A program made the translations under genes and the position numbers. A stretch of 64,000 bases of DNA from NCBI RefSeq assembly GCF_001625015.1, contig NZ_LVWJ02000014.1, positions 2,170,001-2,234,000 of the forward strand, read 5' to 3'. A model generated the notes under the pieces. The model was not told the DNA's origin. It saw only the letters and a program-made list of their open reading frames with translations, and ran no database searches. Positions 50,573 through 58,969 of the stretch are shown piece by piece. The stretch is from Lewinella sp. 4G2. GTDB taxonomy: Bacteria; Bacteroidota; Bacteroidia; Chitinophagales; Saprospiraceae. Position 1 is the first letter of the stretch. Each line of letters opens with the position of its first letter.

Positions 50573-50731
50573 CTAAGCGTATCCTTCCATGTCCGTTTCG
50601 AAAGCGGTGAAAAGAAGCGTTAGTAGTAAGAAGAAGAGGGCAACCGCTGCAAACCATTGTCCGGTAGCGCCAAGTGCGGGAAATAGGAACCCACTGGCAA
50701 AAAAGACCAGGGCGATGAATAAATATTTCAT
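50573..50731 (-). CDS. small membrane protein (52 residues)
   Basis: From ATG 50731: MKYLFIALVFFASGFLFPALG, then TGQWFAAVALFFLLLTLLFTAF and an acidic end ETDMEGYA. Two hydrophobic helices. No family recognised. A longer in-frame start is possible but has no conserved content. Confidence 0.55.
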   Translation of the reverse strand: MKYLFIALVFFASGFLFPALGATGQWFAAVALFFLLLTLLFTAFETDMEGYA

Positions 50732-50854
50732 GTGGGTTAGTTTAGATAGGGAAAGACAAAAAACACTAGCCAGACTGAGCGTAGCCTTCAAAAAACTAAG
50801 TGTCGGCATTGACTACTAAACCGGTTGCGGAAGCACCGTGTTCGAAATCTACCT

Positions 50855-51751
50855 ATGCTGAAAAGAATCGCCGAGCGCAACGGCCACCTAGGCGCTATTT
50901 ATGATTTGGAGCCTGCACCCGATGGTTTCTACTCCGCTGCAGCCGATGGTTACATCGTACACTGGCACTTACAGGACGTAGACTTCGGCCAGGTAGTCGC
51001 CCGCGTGGAAGGCGGCAAATTCTTTTCACTGGTGACGTTAGCAAGCGGGGGCTTCGTAGCCGGCGCGTTGGACGGTGGTGTCCACTGGCTCTACCCTGGC
51101 AACGATGACCATAACCTACACGTGGCCGCTCACCAGCGCCCGGTGTACGCAGCGGTAGTAGTGGCGGGTTGGCTATTTACTGCCGGTGGGGATGGAGTGC
51201 TCATCAAATGGGATCTCCAGCAACGCCGGACGGTTGAGAGTAGCGTCTTGAGCCCTAATTCTCTGCGATGCATCACCGCTGGGCCCGACGGCACTTTACT
51301 GGTTGGTGCCAGCGACGGCTACATATATATTGTACAGCAAGATTCGATGGAGGTACTGAGGAAGGTTTATGCCAACCAGCCTTCGGTATTCACCGTTGCC
51401 AGCGTACCGGGAGCAGCTGAATCTACTCTCATTTCCGGTGGACGGGATGCTCGTCTGTTAATTATGGAACTCAGCGGGGCCGCAGCCCAGACGGTTAGTG
51501 TGGACGCCCACCTATCTACGGTTAATCACCTCTCGTTCAGCCCCAACGGAGAATACCTGGCCACGGCCAGCCGGGATAAGACCGTTAAACTATGGCGTTA
51601 CAATAGTGGAAGCTTGACCTTACTAAAGGTCGCCGAAGTCGTCCGTGACCGCGGGCACGTCAATTCCGTGAATACTTTATTGTGGTTGGACGACCAGACA
51701 CTCATCACCGCTGGCGACGATCGTAGAATCCTGGAATGGCGGGTAGGGTAG
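50855..51751 (+). CDS. WD40-repeat protein
   Basis: 298 residues forming a probable seven-bladed propeller. Blade endings are easy to follow: GYIVHWHLQ, GVLIKWDLQ, DGYIYIVQQD, GRDARLLIMEL, SRDKTVKLWRY and DDRRILEWRVG. The clearest blade is HLSFSPNGEYLATASRDKTVKLW (about 230-252). No signal peptide, so probably cytosolic scaffold. ATG 50855 was chosen because the first blade begins there (NGHLGAIYDLEPAPDG). Partner unknown. Confidence 0.88.
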   Translation: MLKRIAERNGHLGAIYDLEPAPDGFYSAAADGYIVHWHLQDVDFGQVVARVEGGKFFSLVTLASGGFVAGALDGGVHWLYPGNDDHNLHVAAHQRPVYAAVVVAGWLFTAGGDGVLIKWDLQQRRTVESSVLSPNSLRCITAGPDGTLLVGASDGYIYIVQQDSMEVLRKVYANQPSVFTVASVPGAAESTLISGGRDARLLIMELSGAAAQTVSVDAHLSTVNHLSFSPNGEYLATASRDKTVKLWRYNSGSLTLLKVAEVVRDRGHVNSVNTLLWLDDQTLITAGDDRRILEWRVG

Positions 51752-51768
51752 GGCGTACGGTCACCACT

Positions 51769-52260
51769 TTACACAAAGAGCAGCACGAGCGTGAGGACGA
51801 TGCCACCGATCGTCCAGTACATTCCCTTTTTAAACACTTCCGTGGTTGGGCGGAACATCCAGAAGCTGGAGATGACGAAGAAGAAGAGGGCCGCGCCAAA
51901 GAACAGGTTCAGGTAATACAGAGGATCGTTCGTAGTAGCCTTATGCAGGTGGGTCATTTTGCCCAGCACGTAGGGAAGTTCCTTTTTGACCTGTACGGCT
52001 TCACCGGTGGCAGCGGTGTACTGTCCACCCTTGAAGTAAAGCGTGCCACCCTCGTTGCGCTCCACTTTGAAATCCTTGATTTTTAGTTCCTTCCCTACCT
52101 CACGTTCCGACAGGTTGGCAGCGAGTTGTACCTCCACGCGTTTTTCCTGTTTTAGGAAATCCGTTTTGCGGTAGATCAGCACCATTCCGCTGAGGGCGTA
52201 AACGGCCATGATGCCGGCCAAAAAGAAGCCAAGGTAACGGTGAAGGACGCGCATACTCAT
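51769..52260 (-). CDS. PepSY-associated membrane protein
   Basis: 163 residues. MRVLHRYLGFFLAGIMAVYALSGMVLIYR is the typical first helix of PepSY-associated proteins, with the His facing the membrane. A periplasmic domain (about 35-110) follows, then LGKMTHLHKATTNDPLYYLNLFFGAALFFFVISSFWMF, with a second His/Lys-rich entry, and a final helix. Such proteins are linked to iron or reductase functions. Promoter element TATCTTTG lies 18 bases upstream. Confidence 0.75.
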   Translation of the reverse strand: MSMRVLHRYLGFFLAGIMAVYALSGMVLIYRKTDFLKQEKRVEVQLAANLSEREVGKELKIKDFKVERNEGGTLYFKGGQYTAATGEAVQVKKELPYVLGKMTHLHKATTNDPLYYLNLFFGAALFFFVISSFWMFRPTTEVFKKGMYWTIGGIVLTLVLLFV

Positions 52261-52277
52261 AACGGTAGGGTTTTGCG

Positions 52278-52285
52278 CAAAGATA
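52278..52285 (-). promoter_or_regulatory. promoter -7 element for the PepSY gene
   Basis: Minus strand TATCTTTG (52285 to 52278), 17 bases before the start; matches TAnnTTTG. Confidence 0.5.
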
Positions 52286-52335
52286 GACTGTTTAGATAAA
52301 GTCTAGGTAGTGAAAGGGACTTTGCCAGACTTCGT

Positions 52336-52962
52336 TTATTTATCCGCGGTGACGATTCCCTCGTCTTCATTCAGCTCTACCACCGCTGGCATTTCTTGGT
52401 CATCCTCCCATGCGGCGATCAAGCCTTCGATTTCATCTGCGGAGAGGTAGTACTTCTCCAGGCGTTTTTTGTAGTGAGGCGGCAGAGTGCTGTGGCCCAT
52501 CAGGTAGTTCTTGGTCGCAATGATTTCCTGCCCGAAGCCGTGGTTGACGGCGATTTGATCCGCCCGTCTTTCGGCGGCGCGCATATAGCGTGACCACAGC
52601 GCATATCCTAAACCGAAGCTTACCATTCCGAGCGCGGGGCGGTGGAGGTAATCGACGACGTGGCCCAACTCGTGGGCGAACCAGCCTACTACAACCTCCT
52701 TGGGCACTTTATGGATCTTCACGTGCTGCGTCACCTTCAGGTGGCTACTGAAGTCCACTCGGTATTCCCGCGTGGCCCGGCGGAAGAACTTCCGGTTCAG
52801 TACGGGTTGGGCGCGCATGGTCGAGCGCTTCATATTGAGTTGGCGAAGGTAGACGGTCCGGCCGGCTAGCGCGGGGTACTGATGGAGCACATCGCAGAAC
52901 CAATCCTTAAGTCGGGGGTCCGCTACGTTTTGGAATTTGCAATCGTGGGTGGGTTTGGGCAT
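52336..52962 (-). CDS. HExxH-motif putative zinc metalloprotein
   Basis: 208 residues, no signal peptide. WFAHELGHVVDYLHRP at about 94-109 holds the zinc-binding His-Glu-x-x-His (97-101), and AAERRADQIAVNHGF about 30 residues later supplies the third ligand pattern (E-x2-x-D) of gluzincin-type peptidases like M48. The N-terminal ADPRLKDWFCDVLHQYP and the acidic tail are unfamiliar. Peptidase activity is inferred from the motif alone. Confidence 0.65.
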   Translation of the reverse strand: MPKPTHDCKFQNVADPRLKDWFCDVLHQYPALAGRTVYLRQLNMKRSTMRAQPVLNRKFFRRATREYRVDFSSHLKVTQHVKIHKVPKEVVVGWFAHELGHVVDYLHRPALGMVSFGLGYALWSRYMRAAERRADQIAVNHGFGQEIIATKNYLMGHSTLPPHYKKRLEKYYLSADEIEGLIAAWEDDQEMPAVVELNEDEGIVTADK

Positions 52963-53118
52963 ATCAGGTCCAACGTCCTTTGCTACACGAGGTTCTCAAG
53001 GAGCTGGCAAAACCAGTGTTTCTGCTAACAACGAACATGGGAATGCTTGCTTCCGTACTATTAAGCGACCACCGTCCGGTGACAGCGGGCATTCATTAAC
53101 CAATTAATACCATACATC

Positions 53119-53283
53119 ATGTTACGTTACGCCCTGATCTTTTTCGTTGTTGCCATTATTGCTGGAGTTTTAGGCCTTGGTGGCCTTGCCGGCGCCGCCT
53201 CCGGAATCGCAACGATCTTCTTTTACATTTTCTTGGCACTGTTGGTGATCAGCTTGGTCTCCGGCCTCTTCAAGAAAGCATAA
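53119..53283 (+). CDS. DUF1328/YtjA-family small membrane protein
   Basis: 54 residues: [19 protein letters not shown], then [20 protein letters not shown] and [10 protein letters not shown]. This is the DUF1328 pattern, two helices with a Gly/Ala-rich turn; function unknown, often stress-related. The gene is shorter than most cut-offs. A hairpin follows at 53318. Confidence 0.88.
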   Translation: MLRYALIFFVVAIIAGVLGLGGLAGAASGIATIFFYIFLALLVISLVSGLFKKA

Positions 53284-53317
53284 TAAACATACCGCAATAA
53301 CTGCGGTTTATCAATCA

Positions 53318-53348
53318 GTGGCTGTGCCGTACCCTACGGCGCAGCCAC
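53318..53348. terminator. hairpin after the DUF1328 gene
   Basis: GTGGCTGTGCCGTA pairs with TACGGCGCAGCCAC with one mismatch and a tight loop; weak T run. A smaller CCGCA/TGCGG stem lies just before at about 53291. Confidence 0.6.
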
Positions 53349-53372
53349 TTTGCTATTAATAAAATAAATACC

Positions 53373-53612
53373 ATGACGCAGCGCATTCAACGACTATTCT
53401 TCGGTTTTCTTGCCACCATTTTCAGCGTGACCACACTGTTGGCGCAGGCGGATCAGGAAAGTCCCTTCCAGGCCAGTGAGCCAGTTACGAAAAGCGGCGA
53501 AGGCCTGGGTTCTACCATTTGGATCATCGTTGGTATTGTTTTCCTGGTCGTCGTTTTTTTCTTGCTCAAGAAGGGCGGATCGGGCGCTACCCGCGCGGGC
53601 AATCCCAAATAA
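53373..53612 (+). CDS. small exported membrane protein (79 residues)
   Basis: Signal peptide-like start (RLFFGFLATIFSVTTLLAQA), a short polar middle and one helix near the end (STIWIIVGIVFLVVVFFLL) followed by KKGGSGATRAGNPK. No family recognised. It follows the DUF1328 gene, and both may belong to a small envelope set. Confidence 0.65.
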   Translation: MTQRIQRLFFGFLATIFSVTTLLAQADQESPFQASEPVTKSGEGLGSTIWIIVGIVFLVVVFFLLKKGGSGATRAGNPK

Positions 53613-53645
53613 AATATATATCCGAAATACGGAGCATAATTAACT

Positions 53646-53662
53646 GGCGCTGCCGCAGGTGC
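53646..53662 (+). repeat. dispersed 18-bp motif, copy 13 (intergenic)
   Basis: GGCGCTGCCGCAGGTGC, 17 of 18 bases, 33 bases after the 79-residue gene and directly before a hairpin. Confidence 0.8.
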
Positions 53663-53672
53663 CAAGAAATGG

Positions 53673-53708
53673 GAAGGGGACTAACGCAAAACGACGTTGG
53701 TCCCCTTC
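53673..53708. terminator. hairpin downstream of the 79-residue gene
   Basis: GAAGGGGACTAACG pairs with CGTTGGTCCCCTTC with a small internal mismatch; no long T run. Confidence 0.5.
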
Positions 53709-53839
53709 TCTACGTTGAAAACGAACATTGTTTGTAGAAACCCGGTAGTAATTAGTGGTTGGAAGGGCCAAGCTTTGACAATCATTCTGCTCCAATCTAT
53801 CGGGAGCCTTTTTTATCGCATTATTAAACTATACACATC

Positions 53840-55006
53840 ATGATTTCCCAGCAGACAATTGACTCCCTGGCGCAGGCAAACGGAGAACATCTCGTATCCC
53901 TAGTCGTCCCCACCGCCCAGGACAACGACAGTGAAAAGAACCGCATCCGGTTAAAAAATGCCCTCCAGGAAGCTAAAAATGAGCTCACTAAAAGAGGAAT
54001 GAACGACCGGCAGGCCATGGAATACCTGACCAAGGGAACCAACCTAAGCGAAGATTTTGATTTTACTCAGATCGACAAAGCCGTTGCATTATTTATTGGC
54101 GACGATATTTTTGAATTCGTAAGCTTGGATGAAGTTGCTAATGAGGCGGTGACGGTCGGACCTGAATTCGAATTGAACTCGCTGCTCAACACGAGCTCTA
54201 ACTCCGATCATTCTTTCTTCCTATTAGCGCTTAGTCGTGGTGGGACTAAGTTATTTATCGCCAAAGACGGCACCTTACAGCTTATCGATGCCACGGGTAT
54301 TATTCCAGAAGATATGGAAGCTGCCTTGTTGCTTGATGATCCGGATCGCCAACTCAATCAAGCTGGCCGCGCAGGTCGCGAAGGCACCTACTTTGGCCAT
54401 GGTGCCGGTAAGGACGAAGAAAGCGGCCACCTTAAAGCCTACCTGGATATCGTGGACCAGGGCGTCAACACCCTGCTCAAAAACGAAAAGCGACCCCTGC
54501 TCCTCGCCGGCGTGACCGAGATTGTTGCTATCTACCGCCAGGCCAATCAGTACAATCACCTCATTGAGGATCGCTACATCAGTGGTAACGTCAACGACGT
54601 ACCTACGCAGGAGCTCTTCGAACAAGCAACGGTGGTGCTCGGTGATTACTTCAACGAACAGCAGGAAAGAGATGTAGAATTATTCGGCCTCAATTTTGCC
54701 AAGGGCGAAGCCGGTGCTTCACTAGATAAAATCGTCCCTGCTGCCATCAACGGTCGAGTAGAAGTCCTCTGGGTGAAAAAGGGCAGCCGAGCCTTCGGTA
54801 GCTACGACGCAGCTACTAATGGGGTCAACTACCTCGAGGAGGGCGATGCTAATGCTAAGGATCTGTTCCAAACCGCACTCCGCCATACTCGCAAAAACGG
54901 CGGCCGCGTCTACTACGTGGAAGCCGATAAGATGCCCAAAGAGAACACAGACGTCTGTGCCATTTACCGTTACGGTACCAGCGCAGTTACTACGAACTTT
55001 AATTAA
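53840..55006 (+). CDS. baeRF-type (bacterial archaeo-eukaryotic release-factor-like) protein
   Basis: 388 residues, cytosolic. The layout matches the bacterial aRF1-like families: an N-terminal domain (LVSLVVPTAQDNDSEKNRIRLKNAL, AVALFIGDDIFEFVSLD), a middle domain of the eRF1 type (FFLLALSRGGTKLFIAKDG, then HGAGKDEESGHLKAYLDIVDQGVNTLL with KRPLLLAGV) and a C-terminal L7Ae-like part (VEVLWVKKGSRAFG to DVCAIYRYG). Such proteins have been proposed to act on ribosomes, including hibernation or rescue, but this family is not characterised. The family assignment is from motif pattern. Confidence 0.7.
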   Translation: MISQQTIDSLAQANGEHLVSLVVPTAQDNDSEKNRIRLKNALQEAKNELTKRGMNDRQAMEYLTKGTNLSEDFDFTQIDKAVALFIGDDIFEFVSLDEVANEAVTVGPEFELNSLLNTSSNSDHSFFLLALSRGGTKLFIAKDGTLQLIDATGIIPEDMEAALLLDDPDRQLNQAGRAGREGTYFGHGAGKDEESGHLKAYLDIVDQGVNTLLKNEKRPLLLAGVTEIVAIYRQANQYNHLIEDRYISGNVNDVPTQELFEQATVVLGDYFNEQQERDVELFGLNFAKGEAGASLDKIVPAAINGRVEVLWVKKGSRAFGSYDAATNGVNYLEEGDANAKDLFQTALRHTRKNGGRVYYVEADKMPKENTDVCAIYRYGTSAVTTNFN

Positions 55007-55056
55007 GATTTGTAGTTAGGCCTTTAGCGGGGGATGAGTCCCCGTCCAATTGCTTA

Positions 55057-55073
55057 GCACCTGCGGCAGCGCC
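55057..55073 (-). repeat. dispersed 18-bp motif, copy 14 (intergenic)
   Basis: GCACCTGCGGCAGCGCC, 17 of 18 bases, 50 bases after the baeRF stop. Confidence 0.8.
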
Positions 55074-55224
55074 AACTTATAAAGACCACAACCACTCTGA
55101 GTATCTAACTCAACCGTGGTCACCGCAGCTACAAGAACAGGGTAATACTGACCGCTATCTAAACGGAGATGTATATAAACTCCCGGCGAATGTACTTAAT
55201 GTACTCACCGGAAGGCCCATCATC

Positions 55225-55262
55225 GGAAAAGCCCTTCCCCGTTTTACGGAGGAAGGGCTTTC
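55225..55262. terminator. bidirectional terminator between baeRF and tRNA-Thr
   Basis: GAAAAGCCCTTCC pairs with GGAAGGGCTTTC around a CCG/CGG inner stem. Serves the + gene and the - tRNA. Confidence 0.8.
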
Positions 55263-55280
55263 TGTTGCTGGCCAAAGGCC

Positions 55281-55356
55281 TGGAGCCGCCCATCGGACTC
55301 GAACCGACGACCTATTCATTACGAATGAATTGCTCTACCAGCTGAGCTAGGGCGGC
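55281..55356 (-). tRNA. tRNA-Thr (anticodon CGU)
   Basis: Read on the minus strand: acceptor GCCGCCC/GGGCGGC, D-arm GCTC-AGCTGGTA-GAGC, anticodon stem ATTCA/TGAAT around loop TTCGTAA (anticodon CGT), variable loop AGGTC, T-arm GTCGG-TTCGAGT-CCGAT, discriminator T and an encoded CCA at 55281-55283. All stems pair, so the gene is intact. It decodes ACG. Confidence 0.95.
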
Positions 55357-55367
55357 GTGGCGGAGCG

Positions 55368-55375
55368 CAAAGGTA
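55368..55375 (-). promoter_or_regulatory. promoter -7 element for tRNA-Thr
   Basis: Minus strand TACCTTTG (55375 to 55368), 11 bases before the tRNA 5' end; matches TAnnTTTG. Confidence 0.6.
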
Positions 55376-55500
55376 AATGCTTCCGCGGAATTTTGTTGGT
55401 CATAGAAAAATAATTTATCACGACCACTTCCTACACTTTTTCTCGCTGTCTCAACTTCTCCTGCAAAACCGATTTTCTATCCGGACCGAAGGTCCAACAC

Positions 55501-55652
55501 TAAAGCGCCGCAGGCCTCTCCATCTACCCAACCTCGCCTGCTCCTGCGAAACCAAATCGCCGTAGGCCTCTCCTTCTCCCCAACCTCGCCTGCTCCTGCG
55601 AAACCAAAGCGCCGCAGGCCTCTCCGTCCGCCCAACTTCATCTGCTCCTGCG
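55501..55652. repeat. 52-bp tandem repeat, about three copies
   Basis: AGGCCTCTCC recurs at 55512, 55564 and 55616, exactly 52 bases apart, each followed by CCCAACCTCGCCTGCTCCTG or a close variant. It fills most of the 347 bases between tRNA-Thr and prfC; the rest (55376-55500) is AT-richer with no gene. A near-consensus TACCTTCG lies just before the prfC start. Confidence 0.85.
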
Positions 55653-55703
55653 AGCACTGAGTACTGCGAAGCAAAACTCTCCCCCGCCGTACCTTCGCGC
55701 CCC

Positions 55704-57290
55704 ATGACCAACCAGACCAAAGAAATTGCCCGCCGCCGCACTTTCGGCATCGTCGCCCACCCGGACGCTGGCAAGACGACACTGACGGAAAAGCTGCTCC
55801 TTTTTGGTGGCGCCATCCAGGTAGCCGGCGCGGTGAAGAGCAATAAGATAAAAAAGTCGACCACCTCCGACTTTATGGAGATCGAACGCCAACGGGGCAT
55901 CTCCGTAGCGACCTCCGTGATGGCTTTCGACTACGCGGACAAGAAGATCAATATTCTGGACACCCCCGGCCACAAAGATTTCGCCGAGGATACCTACCGC
56001 ACCCTCACCGCCGTGGATTCCGTGATCGTCGTGATCGACGTCGCCAAGGGCGTCGAGGAACAGACGGAGAAACTCGTGGAGGTCTGCCGGATGCGGAAAA
56101 CGCCGGTCATCGTCTTTATTAATAAAATGGATCGGCCCGGTAAGGAAGCCTTTGATTTGCTGGACGAAGTAGAGCAAAAACTCCTCCTCCGCTGCACGCC
56201 GCTGAGTTGGCCAATTGGTATGGGCGACCGGTTCCAGGGCGTCTACAATATCTTCGAACGCCGCCTCGTCCTCTTCCGGCCGGACAACAAACAGGGCCGC
56301 CCCGAAGAAACCATCGAATTTACCGATCTGGACGATCCGGAACTCGACAAATTGGTAGGTGAAGCCGCCGCTGAAGAACTCCGCGAGGAGGTGGAGATGA
56401 TCACTGAGGTTTACCCACCCTTCGAGCAACAGGAATACCTGACCCAGGAAGTAAGTCCGGTCTTCTTCGGCTCCGCCGTCAACAACTTCGGCGTGAAGGA
56501 ACTACTGGATTGTTTCGTGCAGATCGCCCCCCAACCCCGGCCGCGCCCGGCGGAGGAGCGGCAGGTCCTGCCGAACGAGGATAAGTTTTCGGGCTTCGTC
56601 TTCAAGATCCACGCCAATATGGACCCGCGCCACCGCGATCGGATCGCCTTCCTGCGCATCTGCTCCGGCACCTTTGAGCGGAATACGAATTACCTCCACG
56701 TCCGCCAGCAACGCAAGATGAAGTTTGCTAACCCCACCAGCTTCATGGCGGAACGCAAAGAAGTGATCGACGAAGCCTTCGCCGGCGACGTAGTGGGCTT
56801 ATACGACTCCGGCAACTTCAAAATCGGCGATACGCTGACGGAAGGGGAGCAGTTGCACTTTAAGGGCATTCCGAGCTTCAGCCCCGAGCAATTCCGCCGC
56901 GTTTACAACGGCGACCCGCTAAAGTCTAAACAGCTAGCCAAGGGAATTGACCAGCTGATGGACGAAGGCGTTGCCCAGCTCTTCGTCCGGGAGGTGGACA
57001 ATGCCCAGATCATCGGTTGCGTCGGTGCCCTCCAGTTCGACGTCATCCAGTACCGGCTCGAGCACGAATACGGCGCAACGGTGCAGTACGAAGGCATCAA
57101 CCTCCACAAAGCGCTATGGGTTACTTGCGATGACGATGCCGCCCTCGAACAATTCAAGGAGCGCCGCCGTCAACACATCGGCTACGATAAAGAAGGACGC
57201 CTCGTCTACCTCGCTGACTCCGCCTGGACGCTCCAGATGGCGAAGGATAATCACCCGGAGGTGGAATTTCATGCCACTTCGGAGTTTTAG
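55704..57290 (+). CDS. prfC: peptide chain release factor 3
   Basis: 528-residue GTPase that recycles RF1/RF2 from the ribosome. G1 [22 protein letters not shown] near residue 12, switch [19 protein letters not shown]3 [19 protein letters not shown]4 [12 protein letters not shown]; then the RF3 beta-barrel ([23 protein letters not shown]) and C-terminal domain ([18 protein letters not shown]). The length matches E. coli RF3 (529), which separates it from EF-G. Confidence 0.95.
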   Translation: MTNQTKEIARRRTFGIVAHPDAGKTTLTEKLLLFGGAIQVAGAVKSNKIKKSTTSDFMEIERQRGISVATSVMAFDYADKKINILDTPGHKDFAEDTYRTLTAVDSVIVVIDVAKGVEEQTEKLVEVCRMRKTPVIVFINKMDRPGKEAFDLLDEVEQKLLLRCTPLSWPIGMGDRFQGVYNIFERRLVLFRPDNKQGRPEETIEFTDLDDPELDKLVGEAAAEELREEVEMITEVYPPFEQQEYLTQEVSPVFFGSAVNNFGVKELLDCFVQIAPQPRPRPAEERQVLPNEDKFSGFVFKIHANMDPRHRDRIAFLRICSGTFERNTNYLHVRQQRKMKFANPTSFMAERKEVIDEAFAGDVVGLYDSGNFKIGDTLTEGEQLHFKGIPSFSPEQFRRVYNGDPLKSKQLAKGIDQLMDEGVAQLFVREVDNAQIIGCVGALQFDVIQYRLEHEYGATVQYEGINLHKALWVTCDDDAALEQFKERRRQHIGYDKEGRLVYLADSAWTLQMAKDNHPEVEFHATSEF

Positions 57291-57442
57291 AGTTGAAAGT
57301 AGCGAGTTGCAAGTGACGAGTCTCGCAACTCAATACTCGCTACTTGCAACTCGCTACTCGACACTTGACACTCGCAACTATAACACTCGCAACTCGCAAC
57401 TTGCAACTTGCAACTTTACACTCGACACTCGCAACTAGAAAC
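57291..57442. repeat. word-array spacer between prfC and the arginine deiminase gene
   Basis: 152 bases made almost wholly of variants of ACTCGCAACTTGCAACT and its complement. GTAGCGAGTTGCAAGT (57299-57314) has an exact reverse complement at 57342-57357. It begins right after the prfC stop and ends at the next ATG. Confidence 0.85.
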
Positions 57443-58699
57443 ATGACCGTCAACGTACCCGCCGAAACTGCGCCCCTCAAAAAGGTGATCATTCACCGTC
57501 CTGACGCCGGAACGGCCAGCATTACTCCACGGCGCGCGGAGGAGCTTTTGTTTGACGACATCGTCTACCTACCCCAGATGCAACGGGAGCATGATGTCTT
57601 TACGCGAATCCTACGCCGCTTCATTGGTGACAACGGTGTGCTGGAGATCGCGGACTTGCTAGCCGAAGCCATTGTCGCCAACGAAAAGGCAACCCAAGAC
57701 GCGCTTGAGCTGATCATCGGCTGGGAAGAGCTACCGAAAAAGTTCGTAGGTGAACTATTGGATCTTTCCCCCCGGGAGTTAGCGGACGTCCTCATCACGG
57801 GGTACCATGAGACGGGAGAGCGTCGACTGTTTGACCCCATCCCCAACTTCATCTTCACGCGGGATATCGCCGTAACGATCAACGACCATTTGCTCATCAC
57901 TAAAGCGGCTAAGGCTGCCAGGAGCCGGGAGAACTTTCTGACCCGCCTGGTGATTTTCGCCCACCCCGCCTTCGCTGAACTGCGGGACGCCGGCCGCATC
58001 ATCAACCTGAACGACGTGGAAGCCTTCCCTCCCGGCGCTGACGGCGAAAAGGTCGCCATTGAAGGAGGTGACGTGATGATTCTCAATGAGGATACACTAC
58101 TAATTGGCGAGAGTGAACGGTCGAGCAACTACTCCCTGAAAGTCCTGGCCGACGAACTGTTCCGGCGCCAGGTGGTGAAAAGGGTCGTGCGCGTGAGCGT
58201 CCCCGCCGAGCGCAGCTTCATGCATTTGGATACCATTTTTACCCAGATCGATGCCCACGACTTCGTCTGCTACGAGCCCATCATCTGTACGGGCGGCCGC
58301 CTGGCTGGCGTGGAAGTGTGGAACATTGATGGGACGACGAGCAGCTACCTTAGCCTCAAGGAATGCATCCTTGCAGAGATCGATCCCGTTGCCCGTTTCC
58401 TGCCCGCCGGCGACGGCCGCAGCCCCTTCCAGGAGCGGGAGCAGTGGACGGACGGTTGTAACCTCGTCGCGTTGCGGCCCGGGGTAGCGCTGACGTACGA
58501 CCGTAACCCCGTCACCGCCCGGATGCTGCAGAACGCGGGGTACACCGTCACCGGCGCCATGCGTTTGCTGGAACAGATTGATAATGATGGGCTCAACCCG
58601 GCTACCATCACTAAAACGATCATCACCTTGCCGAGCGGTGAGCTCAGCCGGGGTAGGGGAGGGAGTCACTGTATGACTTGTCCGATCCTGCGGGGGTAG
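57443..58699 (+). CDS. arcA: arginine deiminase family protein
   Basis: 418 residues. Hydrolyses arginine to citrulline and ammonia. Guanidine-group hydrolase motifs in order: NFIFTRDIAVTIND (FTRD), VAIEGGDVMILNE (EGGD), RSFMHLDTIFTQID (catalytic His and Asp, HLD) and the nucleophile Cys in GGSHCMTCPILRG (C413). The length and the C-terminal placement match ArcA. ATG 57443 follows the repeat spacer; an earlier in-frame ATG inside the repeats (57344) is rejected. No arcB or arcC is near, so its use for energy is not supported here. Confidence 0.9.
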   Translation: MTVNVPAETAPLKKVIIHRPDAGTASITPRRAEELLFDDIVYLPQMQREHDVFTRILRRFIGDNGVLEIADLLAEAIVANEKATQDALELIIGWEELPKKFVGELLDLSPRELADVLITGYHETGERRLFDPIPNFIFTRDIAVTINDHLLITKAAKAARSRENFLTRLVIFAHPAFAELRDAGRIINLNDVEAFPPGADGEKVAIEGGDVMILNEDTLLIGESERSSNYSLKVLADELFRRQVVKRVVRVSVPAERSFMHLDTIFTQIDAHDFVCYEPIICTGGRLAGVEVWNIDGTTSSYLSLKECILAEIDPVARFLPAGDGRSPFQEREQWTDGCNLVALRPGVALTYDRNPVTARMLQNAGYTVTGAMRLLEQIDNDGLNPATITKTIITLPSGELSRGRGGSHCMTCPILRG

Positions 58700-58783
58700 G
58701 TGAGCAGCTAAGGATTGAGGTCAAAGAGTTAATGGGATCCGTCCGAATCTAAGATTTGGCTTCTACCTTCCGTTGGCCATCGT

Positions 58784-58813
58784 TTTGTGGCAGTTGACTA
58801 TTCTTTACCTTTG
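58784..58813 (+). promoter_or_regulatory. promoter for porV
   Basis: TTTG (58784-58787), 18 bases, TACCTTTG (58806-58813): a good Bacteroidota promoter. It leaves a leader of about 150 bases before the ATG. Confidence 0.65.
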
Positions 58814-58969
58814 CCCCGCATAAAGTTGGTGGCTTCAAAATAAGCCCCATCAAGCATCCGTTAATAAAGCCTTAAAGGGATCAGCTCACTTATCAAAACT
58901 GCGTTTCCTCTTACCCCTTTAACAGTATCATCAAGCCACGGATTTCCCTGGCGCCTGATCATTTCCCCC

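Noticed and set aside
55501-55652. Possible CRISPR array before prfC
   Set aside because: The 52-base units are contiguous, with no unique spacers between short repeats, and no cas gene is present.
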